A stretch of 64,000 nt of DNA from a bacterium (lineage in GTDB: Bacteria > Spirochaetota > Leptospiria > Leptospirales > Leptonemataceae), in assembly GCA_024742665.1 (NCBI GenBank), contig JANSYA010000001.1, forward strand, positions 1,068,425-1,132,424, read 5' to 3'. Numbering within the stretch: the first letter of the stretch is position 1; each line of letters begins with the position of its first letter. A program made the position numbers and the translations under genes. This document shows positions 1 to 8,416 of the stretch, one piece after another. The notes beneath the pieces were generated by a model. The model worked only from the letters and a program-made list of their open reading frames with translations, was not told the origin of the DNA and ran no database searches.

Positions 1-1759
1 CGTCGGCGTCCAGCCCCGCGCGATAGCCCCGCGAAAGCGCCATCATCAGTCCGGTCGGTCGAAAGACGAAACCGCCGATGATTAAGATCGCGCCGATCGC
101 AATGATTGCGAAGTGCAGGGGCGGCCATTCGTACCAGGCGACGCGGTGAAAGGTCATGATCGCAATATCGTTAACGAGGAGTGAAGCGACTTCGCCGGAT
201 GCATTGCGCAAAAATACGAAGCGCTTGTGGCCCTCGCGTTCCTGAAATACGTCGGGCGCGATCGCAACGAAGTCCAGCAATTCGCCCGAGAAAAAATCGC
301 GAATCAGCAGACCGTCGCCGGTCTCATTCAGCTTTACGTTGATGCTCATAAAAAGCGCGATGACTTTCGTGAAATCCGTTTCGGAGCGGCGATTGGTCGT
401 ATAAAATCCGGGGTAGGCGTCCAGGTCGATCGGCGCGACTGTCTGGAATTCTTGCGCGAGGACCTGCCCTGTCGGCGCCGGAAAGAAGGTGTCCAGAAAT
501 TCCGCTCGGAGCTCCCAGACGGGGAGCGTGCCCGTGGCGGAATTCGTGGAGATAAAAAAGCCGAGATCCTGTTCCGGCATTATTCCCGCCAGGCTGTGAA
601 AGAAAATCGTATCGCCGCTGTGGCCGATGATCCGTTGCCCGTGGCTGTCCAGTTCCATAAAGCCGTGCGCGAAACCGTTGCCCAGGGCGTGGGGGCGAAA
701 GAGCGTCGAGTGCATTTGCCGGGCTGTCGCCGGCGATAGCAGTGCTCCGGAGCGACCGCCCTGATGGTGGGCGAGGTGCGTCGCGAGAAAGCGGCCTAAA
801 TCATCGGCGGTCGTACTCAGGCCGCCGGCCGATGTGCCCTGGATGATTTCGAAAACCTGAGCTTCGAATTTCGCCGGATCGATCGCGATCGTCTCCGGCT
901 CTGCATCGGCCTCTGGCATTTCACCGGTATACAGGAAACCGTCCGAGAGCTTTGCTGCGAGCGCCGCGGGCAGGGGCTGGCGAAAACTGGAGCTCCGCAT
1001 ATTCAGCGGCGCGAAAATATTTTTTTCAACATAGTCTTCGAAGCTTTCGCCGCTCACCTGCTCGACGATGTACCCGGCCAGGATGGCTCCGTAATTCGAG
1101 TAAGCGATTTCCTGGCCGGCCGGCAGGACTCGCTGCGGCGGCAATACTTCGACGGCTTCGCGCAGGTTCTGGGCCCGGGCGGGATCATCCGCGAAGAGAT
1201 TGATCGCGCGGTCTTCAAAACCCGTCGTATGGACGAGCAGGTCCCGGACAAGAACGGGACGTTGGTCGGCGAGTTCCGGAATGCGAAACAGAATTTCGCC
1301 GCTGTCGGGGTCGCGACGCTGCACGTATTCGTTTACGTCGGCGTCCAAATCCACGCGCCCTTGCTCAATCAATTGCATCAGGGCGGTGAATGTGAACAGC
1401 TTCGAAATTGAGGCGACGCGAAAGAGGGTTCGCTGCGGATCGACGCTTTCGCAGGCCTGTTCCGGTGTGATGCGGGCGCAGCCGAAACCGCCGCTGTAAA
1501 CGACGCGGCCCTTGTGTACAACGGCGACGACGGCCCCCGCGACGGCGTGTTCGTCCAGCTTCGCGGGAACGCGCTCTTCGAAGAAGCGCGCGAAATTCTG
1601 CGCCGTGCGGGGCGATCCTGTTATCGCGTTCGGATCTGTTTCATCGGCGCTCAGAGTCGCGCCGGTCGAAAGATACAGTGCGAAAACCGCGCAGGCGAAG
1701 AGACGCACTGCGATTTTGAGGAGACGAATCGGGCTTGCTTTCGAAATCCGTAGCTGCAT
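1..1759 (-). CDS. Serine hydrolase, beta-lactamase/PBP-like family (partial, runs off left edge)
   Basis: My reverse-strand translation begins at an ATG at 1759 and stays open to the window edge, at least 586 residues. A hydrophobic signal-like segment lies near residues 10-30. The penicillin-binding/class C beta-lactamase motifs are visible: S-I-S-K (nucleophile Ser117, Lys120), Y-S-N at about 220-222, and H-S-G-D-T near 379, in place of the K-T-G box. After the hydrolase domain comes a non-catalytic stretch and then a hydrophobic segment near 545-566, so this is the long membrane-anchored form of the family. Such proteins are extracytoplasmic serine hydrolases (D,D-peptidase, esterase or beta-lactamase-like); the substrate cannot be told from sequence. 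The C-terminus is missing. A terminator hairpin separates it from fabG upstream, so it is probably transcribed on its own. Confidence 0.85.
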   Translation of the reverse strand, partial: MQLRISKASPIRLLKIAVRLFACAVFALYLSTGATLSADETDPNAITGSPRTAQNFARFFEERVPAKLDEHAVAGAVVAVVHKGRVVYSGGFGCARITPEQACESVDPQRTLFRVASISKLFTFTALMQLIEQGRVDLDADVNEYVQRRDPDSGEILFRIPELADQRPVLVRDLLVHTTGFEDRAINLFADDPARAQNLREAVEVLPPQRVLPAGQEIAYSNYGAILAGYIVEQVSGESFEDYVEKNIFAPLNMRSSSFRQPLPAALAAKLSDGFLYTGEMPEADAEPETIAIDPAKFEAQVFEIIQGTSAGGLSTTADDLGRFLATHLAHHQGGRSGALLSPATARQMHSTLFRPHALGNGFAHGFMELDSHGQRIIGHSGDTIFFHSLAGIMPEQDLGFFISTNSATGTLPVWELRAEFLDTFFPAPTGQVLAQEFQTVAPIDLDAYPGFYTTNRRSETDFTKVIALFMSINVKLNETGDGLLIRDFFSGELLDFVAIAPDVFQEREGHKRFVFLRNASGEVASLLVNDIAIMTFHRVAWYEWPPLHFAIIAIGAILIIGGFVFRPTGLMMALSRGYRAGLDAD

Positions 1760-1830
1760 GCGAACGGTTTCTGAAAGGGGAGCGGTCAGGGCCAGTAAAT
1801 TTCGCGCGGTGCGAAGGGCATCATGCCAAT

Positions 1831-1863
1831 AAAAAAGGCGGCCCTTTTTACAGAACCGCCTTT
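1831..1863 (-). terminator. Rho-independent terminator of fabG
   Basis: AAAGGCGG (1834-1841) pairs with CCGCCTTT (1856-1863). Read on the minus strand, the stem is followed at once by a run of T (1831-1836). It lies about 75 bases past the fabG stop and before the serine hydrolase start, as expected for the end of the fabG transcript. Confidence 0.65.
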
Positions 1864-1936
1864 CAAGACGCGCGAAAAATCGTGTAGACGATTGCTTACG
1901 CGAAATCACTCGAACGAGAATTCGTTCTTCAAGTGA

Positions 1937-2686
1937 TCAGTAAACTCCGCCGTTGACGTCGATGATCGCGCCGTTGACGTAGCTGGAGAGCTGTGATGCC
2001 AAAAACAGGATCGGACCGGCGATGTCGTCCGGCTCGCCTTCGCGGCGCAGCGGAATGCTCTTGATCATTTCTTCGCGCAGCTTGTCGGGAATCGCGTCGG
2101 TCAGACGGGTTTCTACGAAGCCCGGAGCGATGCAGTTCACGCGAATGCCCATGGAACCGATTTCTTTCGCCAGGGCCTTCGTAAAACCGATTACGCCCGC
2201 TTTCGCCGCGGAGTAGTTGACCTGACCGGGGTTACCGGTGCGAGACAGCGAGGAGAGATTGATGATGCTGCCTTTTTTGGCTTTGCGCATCACGTTCACC
2301 GCAGCGTGGGTGCAGTGATAGGTGCCGTTCAAGTTTACGTCGATCGCGAAATTCCACTGATCGGGTTTCATGCGCAGAAACAAACCGTCTTTGGTTACGC
2401 CCGCGTTGTTTACGAGGGTGTCGATCTTGCCCCACTTCTCAACGGTTTTGTCCATCATCGCGTCGACTTCTTCGCGCTTGGTGATGTTGGCGACGATCGG
2501 CAGAACTTCCGCGCCGCTGCGGCCGATTTCTTCGGCGGCTTCTTTACAGACGCCCTCGTCAATGTCGGAAACGACGACTTTAGCGCCGTGGTCCGCGAAC
2601 ATTTGCGCGGTCGCCTTGCCGATTCCACGACCGGAACCCGTTACAATTACTACTGTGTCTTTGATATCTTCGAATGCGTATTTCAC
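1937..2686 (-). CDS. fabG: 3-oxoacyl-ACP reductase, FabG-type short-chain dehydrogenase
   Basis: A 249-residue classical SDR. It has the N-terminal cofactor motif T-G-S-G-R-G-I-G, the N-N-A-G motif, the catalytic serine in N-L-S-S, the catalytic Y-S-A-A-K, and a C-terminal end (DVNGGVY) typical of FabG. It reduces 3-oxoacyl-ACP with NADPH in fatty acid elongation, in the cytoplasm. The frame is open further upstream to a TTG at 2740, but I chose the GTG at 2686 because GAGGAGG lies five bases before it and the resulting N-terminus has the usual FabG length. The gene is followed by a clear terminator. A fabG paralogue serving another pathway (polyhydroxyalkanoate or secondary metabolism) cannot be excluded, because no other fab gene is adjacent. 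Confidence 0.93.
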   Translation of the reverse strand: MKYAFEDIKDTVVIVTGSGRGIGKATAQMFADHGAKVVVSDIDEGVCKEAAEEIGRSGAEVLPIVANITKREEVDAMMDKTVEKWGKIDTLVNNAGVTKDGLFLRMKPDQWNFAIDVNLNGTYHCTHAAVNVMRKAKKGSIINLSSLSRTGNPGQVNYSAAKAGVIGFTKALAKEIGSMGIRVNCIAPGFVETRLTDAIPDKLREEMIKSIPLRREGEPDDIAGPILFLASQLSSYVNGAIIDVNGGVY

Positions 2687-2883
2687 CCAAACCTCCTCGG
2701 AATTGGTAGGCAGGATTTTCGCAGCGGCTCGTTTCGACAATGAGATTCTGTTTTCGCGATTCGATTTGCTCCCGAACCGAAACGGCTTCGAAGGAAGTGG
2801 CCAGGCCCGCTGCGGAAACGGCCTTTATGTCGCATGCCGGTGAATTCCGGACAGGCTGCCGGTCCGGGAATCGGCGCGGTCTC

Positions 2884-4107
2884 TCAGAAGTGCTGAAACC
2901 ACTGCGGCCTGTCCCGCGTTTCGAATGCGGAGTTTCGGAGCAGGACTCTTTCTTCGGCGTCGGCATCGGCGGCCTGGCGCGCGCCCGGACTCTCACTCGG
3001 ACTCGGACTTGAATCCAGGGCTGTGACCCGGCCGATTTCCGCGCAGGGGAAAGCGAAGTCGAGGCCCGGCTTCGCGCTGAACAGCAATTCTAATTCTTCT
3101 CCGCTGCCGAGCGCCAGCCGCTGCAGGTCGGCTGCGGTGCAGGCCCCGGCGTCGAGCAGGGTCCGCCAGGCCGATCGGATTTCGCGCCCATCGCTGTAGG
3201 AGTCCGAGGAGTCTGACGAGTCCAGGGAGCCCGGGGAATTCGAAACGTCCGGCACTCCGACTCCCGGTAGCGGCAGGCGATCGCAATCGATCGTGTAGCG
3301 CAGCCCTGGATTGGCTTCGGCCAGGCGGAGCAGATCCGCGTACAGGCCGTCGCTCAGATCCAGCATGCTCCGCACCAGCGGATTTGATCGCAGGGATCGG
3401 GATTCCGCCAGGCGGGCGCGCGGGCGCAGATGGCGTTCGACCGCGGCGCGATAGAGCGCACTCGCGTCAGGATGATTTGAGCCGCGCCGGGCGGATTGCT
3501 CCCGGAGGGCTTGCGCGATGTTTGATAATCCGATATCTGAGTTTTGCGTCGTCTTTGCCGCCCGGGATGCGCCCGACGAATTTCGGGCGTCTGCGCCGAG
3601 CAGAAGTTCGTAGCCCAGAAGCGAGAGTCCTGGTGCGCCGGTCACGTAGATCGCGTCGCCGGGCGCCCCGCCGGCCCGGTCGAGATAGCGATAGTCCGTG
3701 GCTTCGTCGGACCGCCAGAGCGATCCGGCCAGAGTTAAGGACAGCGTGATCTGTGACGAACGAAAGGTGTCGCCGCCGACCAGGCGGCCGCCGTCGCGTT
3801 CGCATTCGCGGCGGAATTGGCGCGCGAAGGCTCGCAGCCAGTCGTCGCCGATGTTCGCGGGCAGTCCCAGATTCAAGAGACACCAGTCCGGATCGCCGCC
3901 GCTGGCCGCGATGTCGGACAGGTTTACGTTCCAGAGTTTGATTGCAAGATCTTCGGGCCCGGACCAGTCCCGACGAAAGTGCGTGCCTTCGACGACGGCG
4001 TCGGTCGTTACGATGTGCTGCGCGTCGATGCGCGCGCAGTCGTCTTGCGGAACGCCGGAGCGATCGGCGCGCGAAAAGAACAGGGCGATGATGTCGGACT
4101 CGCGCAT
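2884..4107 (-). CDS. thiL: Thiamine-monophosphate kinase
   Basis: ATP-dependent kinase making thiamine diphosphate from thiamine monophosphate, cytoplasmic. The ThiL motifs are in order: T-T-D-A-V-V-E-G-T-H-F near residue 30, N-V-N-L-S-D-I-A-A-S-G-G near 55, G-G-D-T, and the metal-binding L-D-L-S-D-G-L in the C-terminal half. At 407 residues it is longer than the usual 310-340; the extra length sits in a polar insert after G-A-D-A-R (around residues 165-215), a Ser/Asp-rich stretch (about 285-300) and a Ser/Pro tail. The ATG at 4107 is chosen over an upstream in-frame extension because the extension overlaps the crotonase gene and reads as its shadow. It starts 40 bases after the crotonase stop, so the two are probably co-transcribed. 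Confidence 0.9.
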   Translation of the reverse strand: MRESDIIALFFSRADRSGVPQDDCARIDAQHIVTTDAVVEGTHFRRDWSGPEDLAIKLWNVNLSDIAASGGDPDWCLLNLGLPANIGDDWLRAFARQFRRECERDGGRLVGGDTFRSSQITLSLTLAGSLWRSDEATDYRYLDRAGGAPGDAIYVTGAPGLSLLGYELLLGADARNSSGASRAAKTTQNSDIGLSNIAQALREQSARRGSNHPDASALYRAAVERHLRPRARLAESRSLRSNPLVRSMLDLSDGLYADLLRLAEANPGLRYTIDCDRLPLPGVGVPDVSNSPGSLDSSDSSDSYSDGREIRSAWRTLLDAGACTAADLQRLALGSGEELELLFSAKPGLDFAFPCAEIGRVTALDSSPSPSESPGARQAADADAEERVLLRNSAFETRDRPQWFQHF

Positions 4108-4147
4108 AAGTCGCTCGTTCGCTTGTTTGATTGGCCGTTCGCCGCGA

Positions 4148-4957
4148 TTATTTCCCGCGATAGACCGGCTTGCGTTTCTCGATGAAACTCTGCACGCCTT
4201 CGTGGGCGTCTTCGGTTTCCATGAGTTCCAGCGCCTTCGGCTGTAATTTTTCCGCGGCCGCTCCGGCGCCTTCGCGCTCCGCCACGCGCGCCATCTCAAT
4301 CGAGGCCTGCACGCCCAGGGGCGCCTGCTCGGCGACGCGGGTGGCGAGTTCAAAGGCGCGATTGCGCAGCTCCGCTTTGTCGACGATCTCCTGGACCAGA
4401 CCGATGCGCAGCGCTTCGTTTTCATCGAAGGTGTCGCCGGTTAAAATATAGCGCATCGCGTTGCCCCAGCCGCTCAGGGCGGGGAAGCGTGTCGTCGCGC
4501 CGCCAAAGGGCAGCAGTCCGCGCTGAACTTCGATCTGTCCGAAGGCGCTCCGCGGCGCGCACAGACGAATGTCCGCCGCGAGCATCAGTTCGATACCGAG
4601 AGTGATGCACATGCCATGCGATGCGACGATGATCGGAGTCGTGCGCACCGGCCCGCGGATCCCCCAGGGATCCAGATTGCCGTCCGGCAGCGGCACGCGT
4701 CCCTCTCTACGCATCGTCGCCGAGACGTCGGGCAAATCCAATCCCAGGGTGAACTGCTTGCCTTCGGCGTAGACGATGCCGCAGCGCAGCTCCGGATCGC
4801 GGTCGAGGGTTGTATAGGCGTTGCTCAGGGCGATCAGCATTTCAGTGTTGAAAGCGTTGCGTTCTTTGGGACGGTTGAAGCCGATCCAGAGCACGTGGCC
4901 TTCGCGCCTGGTTGTAATTAATTCGCTTTGCGATGCGTTGTCTGTGCCGGTGGTCAT
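4148..4957 (-). CDS. Enoyl-CoA hydratase/isomerase (crotonase) family protein
   Basis: A 269-residue crotonase. The N-terminal part holds the substrate pocket (K-E-R-N-A-F-N). The oxyanion-hole region reads G-M-C-I-T-L-G-I-E-L, and Q-I-E-V follows, placing glutamates at both positions used by hydratases (Glu144/Glu164 in rat liver numbering). Hydratase activity on enoyl-CoA is therefore plausible, but the family also includes isomerases and hydrolases. The ATG at 4957 follows an AGAGGA sequence. thiL lies 40 bases downstream; there is no beta-oxidation partner in the window, so the pathway is open. Confidence 0.85.
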   Translation of the reverse strand: MTTGTDNASQSELITTRREGHVLWIGFNRPKERNAFNTEMLIALSNAYTTLDRDPELRCGIVYAEGKQFTLGLDLPDVSATMRREGRVPLPDGNLDPWGIRGPVRTTPIIVASHGMCITLGIELMLAADIRLCAPRSAFGQIEVQRGLLPFGGATTRFPALSGWGNAMRYILTGDTFDENEALRIGLVQEIVDKAELRNRAFELATRVAEQAPLGVQASIEMARVAEREGAGAAAEKLQPKALELMETEDAHEGVQSFIEKRKPVYRGK

Positions 4958-5018
4958 AGGGGGTCCTCTTGTTGTTTGTTGCCTGAATATTGATTTCGAT
5001 TTGTTGGCGTTTCTTCTA

Positions 5019-6056
5019 TTAACGATCGTTCAGGATCGCGCCGCGGCCGTCCTGATTCGCCAGCCGTTCGTACAGCCAGAGAAAGGGCTGGATTCGCCGA
5101 TAAGCCTTTAACTGCTGCTGATGCGGTTCTAAGAGCGGCGCTGTTTCGCGCAATTTAATCTGTGGACGATAGAGCAGTTCGTCGAGCGTGCGCGCCATCG
5201 GCGGGGTGCTCGCGAAGGCCGAGCCGATCAAGGGCGCATCCGGACCGGCGCTGCTTGCTGCGTCGCCGGAATTCACGGGGGCCAGGAAGAGCGCTTCGAG
5301 CAATGCCAGAGCGGCTTCGCGCGGATGAAAGATGCGCGCGACGTGGGGCCGCAGTGAAGATTCAATCGTGCGCACGTCCAATCCGGGCCGCTGGAAATTT
5401 TTCGTGATCATTACGCGCGGTCCGCGACCGGGATGCTTTTTTAAGAAACGATCCAGGCGATGAAAGAAAGCGGGAATGTCCATGCGCTCCGTATCCAGGC
5501 TGGCCAGAATCAAAGCGGGCAGGGGCGCGTCGGAGTCTGCGAAAGCGTCGGGAGCTTCGAGCAGTTCCAGGCTCTGCTGATCGGCGCGCACGTCATGGCC
5601 GGCGAAGTACAGCATCTGCCGGTACAAACTGCGATAGGTCGGATCGTCTTCGATCAAAAAAACGGGCCCGGCGCGGCGGGAGCGGGGCAGGGCCGGAAAC
5701 AAAATCGGATCGCCCGGAGCGGGCAAACGCCAGCAGGCGGCGATGCCCGTCTCGAAAAGCTCTGTCTCGGCCGGCGAGCGCTGCACACTCCGACCCGCCA
5801 GGACCAGCAGGGGGCGGTAGCAGCCGAGCAGCTCCCGGCGATCCTGAGCCTGGCTGTTCGGGAAATAGTTGAGGCCCCGGTGCAGACGTCCCGGCTGGAG
5901 GTCGCCCGCCGACCAGCGACGCAGCTGTGGCCCGGCCGCCCCCAGCCAGTATTCGATCAGGGACTGCTCGGCCTCGTCCAGGCCCAGACCGGCGACCAGG
6001 GGAAAGTCGGTTGTTTGAAATTCCGTAAATTGCGGTTGCGGCGCAGGGGAAGCCAT
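5019..6056 (-). CDS. Protein with a degenerate receiver-like domain, function unknown
   Basis: A 345-residue cytoplasmic protein without membrane segments. The middle (about residues 130-255) has the pattern of a response regulator receiver: V-F-L-I-E-D-D-P at the start, where the acidic pair belongs, then alternating helices and strands. The strand that should end in the phospho-acceptor reads L-I-L-A-S-L-D, with Ser at the expected Asp. A lysine occurs near the usual position (I-T-K-N-F). The N-terminal 120 and C-terminal 90 residues match nothing I recognise. It probably works as a phosphorylation-independent scaffold. Its start is divergent from the namZ gene, with overlapping 5' regions. 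Confidence 0.6.
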   Translation of the reverse strand: MASPAPQPQFTEFQTTDFPLVAGLGLDEAEQSLIEYWLGAAGPQLRRWSAGDLQPGRLHRGLNYFPNSQAQDRRELLGCYRPLLVLAGRSVQRSPAETELFETGIAACWRLPAPGDPILFPALPRSRRAGPVFLIEDDPTYRSLYRQMLYFAGHDVRADQQSLELLEAPDAFADSDAPLPALILASLDTERMDIPAFFHRLDRFLKKHPGRGPRVMITKNFQRPGLDVRTIESSLRPHVARIFHPREAALALLEALFLAPVNSGDAASSAGPDAPLIGSAFASTPPMARTLDELLYRPQIKLRETAPLLEPHQQQLKAYRRIQPFLWLYERLANQDGRGAILNDR

Positions 6057-6144
6057 GCGGCATCATTGTTTTCGAGCGGCCTGCGCGGCGAAAATCAAAA
6101 AACTACGCAGGCGTGCGCTTTCTTCTAATATAAGACTCCAAAAT

Positions 6145-7584
6145 ATGCTGCCAAATATAAGATCCGCCGCTCTGCCGGGCCCAGGCCCGACCCCCGGCAT
6201 CCCTTCCCGCCTGATTCCGGTTTCGCTGCTCTCGCTCCTGCTGATGTTGCCCGCCTGCTGCACGACCTCCGAAATCGGACTGGATCAGGCCGGCCGGCCG
6301 GTGCGGACGATCCTCGGAATCGAAAAGCGGGCCGAAGGCCGCATCACTCTGTACGACCTGCCGTCGAGCTGCTGGCCCGACGCCCCGGATCGAGGCGACC
6401 ACGGGGACGGGGAGCTATTGCCCACGCGCTCGGAAGATCCGCTGTTCAGCGGCCTGGATGCGGTTTCGATCGATCACTTTGCGCTGCTCAAGAATCGCCG
6501 CTTCGCTCTTTTGACCAACGCCACGGGACTCGACCGGAATCTGGATCGCGGCCTGGAGCTGATGCTGGAGGCCGGCGTGCGTCCCGAGCTGGTCTTTGAA
6601 CCGGAGCACGGTCTGTACGGCTATCTGGACGAGCCCGGCCCCGATGGTTTTCAGCGGGATCGCAAGCACGGCCTGCGCGTCCTCAGCCTGTACTCGAAGC
6701 GGCGTAAGCCGGCGCCGGAACATCTGGCCGGAATCGATTTGATCGTCGTCGACATTGCGAATCTGCCGGTGCGCTGCTATACCTATGTTTCGACTCTGAC
6801 CTATCTGATGGAAGCGGCTGAAGAGAATGGCATCGAGCTGCTGATTTTCGACCGGCCCAATCCCTACGGCTTCTGGCAGGCCCAGGGATCCTTTTTACAA
6901 GAAGGTTATACCTCGTTCGTCAGCGAAGCGCCGGTGCCCTTTCTGTACAGCATGACGCCGGGCGAGTACGCCAACTATATGGCGGACTTACGTTTTCATG
7001 ACCTGAAGTTAAGCGTCGTGCAGGTCGCGGGCTATCGCCGGGTGGAAATCGACGCGCCCCTGCGCAAGAGCTGGATCAATCCCAGTCCGAATATTCCTTC
7101 GCTGGAATCGGCCCTGGTCTATCCGGGCATGGTGTTTTTCGAAGCGGTGCCTTTCAGCCTGGGACGCGGCACGACCCGGCCTTTCGTGTATTCGGGAGCG
7201 CCCTGGCTTGAGGCCGAGTTGATCGTGGAAGGTTTACGCGAATTGAATTTGCCCGGAGTCGAGATCAGCGAGGTTTCGTTTCGACCGACCGCTTCGGTGT
7301 ATAAAAACCAGACCTGCCTGGGAGTGCAGCTGACGCCCGTGTCTTCGCGCTTCGATCCGCTGCGCACCGGCTACGAATATATGCGGCTCGTGCGCAAGCT
7401 GCATCCGGACCGCTTTCGCCTGCGCAAAGATCGGCAGGGGCGTCACTTCATCGATAAGCTCTGGGGCGGCCCCGCCTATCGCGAAGCGATCGAAGCGGAT
7501 ATTCCGTACGATCGCTTTCGCCGAACCTGGTTTCGCGAGGCCGAGATCTTCGAAGAGATCGTCGAACGCTATCGCCTGTATTGA
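6145..7584 (+). CDS. Exo-beta-N-acetylmuramidase NamZ family (DUF1343) lipoprotein
   Basis: A 479-residue DUF1343 protein. Characterised members (Bacillus NamZ/YbbC) remove terminal N-acetylmuramic acid from peptidoglycan fragments. Family motifs visible: F-E-P-E-H-G-L-Y-G, D-I-A-N-L-P-V-R-C-Y-T-Y and I-F-D-R-P-N-P. The N-terminus has a hydrophobic stretch ending L-M-L-P-A-C-C, a plausible lipobox, so it is probably an envelope lipoprotein. The frame opens at 6055, but an AT-rich TATAAG at about 6130 and the signal peptide favour the ATG at 6145. The last 30 residues are duplicated at 11429-11526 with three synonymous base changes. No other cell wall recycling gene is adjacent. Confidence 0.85.
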   Translation: MLPNIRSAALPGPGPTPGIPSRLIPVSLLSLLLMLPACCTTSEIGLDQAGRPVRTILGIEKRAEGRITLYDLPSSCWPDAPDRGDHGDGELLPTRSEDPLFSGLDAVSIDHFALLKNRRFALLTNATGLDRNLDRGLELMLEAGVRPELVFEPEHGLYGYLDEPGPDGFQRDRKHGLRVLSLYSKRRKPAPEHLAGIDLIVVDIANLPVRCYTYVSTLTYLMEAAEENGIELLIFDRPNPYGFWQAQGSFLQEGYTSFVSEAPVPFLYSMTPGEYANYMADLRFHDLKLSVVQVAGYRRVEIDAPLRKSWINPSPNIPSLESALVYPGMVFFEAVPFSLGRGTTRPFVYSGAPWLEAELIVEGLRELNLPGVEISEVSFRPTASVYKNQTCLGVQLTPVSSRFDPLRTGYEYMRLVRKLHPDRFRLRKDRQGRHFIDKLWGGPAYREAIEADIPYDRFRRTWFREAEIFEEIVERYRLY

Positions 7585-7651
7585 TCGCGACCAAACGCGC
7601 AACCCATCACGATTGTTTACGGCGCGGCTTACGCTTCTATTGTAGGCCTTC

Positions 7652-7680
7652 CCCGGGAACGCCCTGAGCTCCCGGGATTT
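7652..7680 (+). terminator. Putative terminator after namZ
   Basis: CCCGGGA (7652-7658) and TCCCGGG (7670-7676) form a GC-rich stem with an 11-base loop, followed on the plus strand by ATTTTA. The T tract is short. It lies between the convergent namZ and HXXEE genes and could act on both strands. Confidence 0.4.
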
Positions 7681-7718
7681 TAGCACCGCGACGTGATGTG
7701 TTGCTACAGCAGATGCGG

Positions 7719-8318
7719 TCAGCCCGGCCGGTTCAAGGTTTTGCCTGCCAGAAACTCATGCGAACGCTCATAAGGTTTTGATTGGACGGCGCTTTCATTT
7801 TTTTTCGCTTCTATTCCAATCCAGATATAAGTCGCAGCCAGCGTCGCGAACATGGGGAAGGGTCCGACCGCTTCAAAGGCCCAGAATATAAGGCCTCCCA
7901 GTACGAATAGGACGGCCAGGGAGCGCGGAGTAAGCCACTTTTCCTGAAGCGCTTTATACACGATAAACGCGTTCACCGGCAGATACAGTAAAACGCCCGT
8001 ATACAGGCCAGGGCTGAAATGCCAGAAATACAGGGTGCCACCGGCATGGAAGATCACGTTGTGCACTTGCGACGCCATAAAAAACAAAATGGCTGATTGT
8101 GCGCTGGCCTTATTCTCAAGGATTTGATGCAGGATAATATATACGAGGGTGATCGCCGTTAGAATCAAAAAAACCACTTCAGTAGAAAGCGGGTTATTGT
8201 CCGCAAAATACTGCAGGCGCCATTCCCTGAAATTAAAAATGACGTGTTCTTCAAAATGATGAATCGTGTAGGCGAGCGGCGCGAACAACAAGCTTATTGC
8301 AAAAGGGATTTTCTTCAC
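7719..8318 (-). CDS. HXXEE domain integral membrane protein
   Basis: About 199 residues, mostly hydrophobic, with five or so membrane segments. The signature H-H-F-E-E-H near the N-terminus gives the family its name, and a second His cluster (Q-V-H-N-V-I-F-H) follows in the middle. The conserved His/Glu residues within membrane segments suggest metal or quinone binding, but no function is established for the family. I chose the GTG at 8318 because GGAGA lies six bases upstream; an ATG at 8354 in the same frame lacks such a site. It is the last gene of the TetR-led minus-strand group. Confidence 0.75.
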   Translation of the reverse strand: MKKIPFAISLLFAPLAYTIHHFEEHVIFNFREWRLQYFADNNPLSTEVVFLILTAITLVYIILHQILENKASAQSAILFFMASQVHNVIFHAGGTLYFWHFSPGLYTGVLLYLPVNAFIVYKALQEKWLTPRSLAVLFVLGGLIFWAFEAVGPFPMFATLAATYIWIGIEAKKNESAVQSKPYERSHEFLAGKTLNRPG

Positions 8319-8416
8319 TGGACTTCTCCGATTTAAGTTCTCTATGTATTTCATGCGTGGGAAGCCGGGGCGGAAGCTCGTCGGCCCGGCTTCTTCGCTG
8401 AATAGGGCTGACTGAT

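Noticed and set aside
4108-4425. N-terminal extension of thiL by 106 codons
   Set aside because: It lies within the crotonase gene in another frame and reads as Arg/Ser-rich shadow; the conserved ThiL N-terminus begins at 4107.
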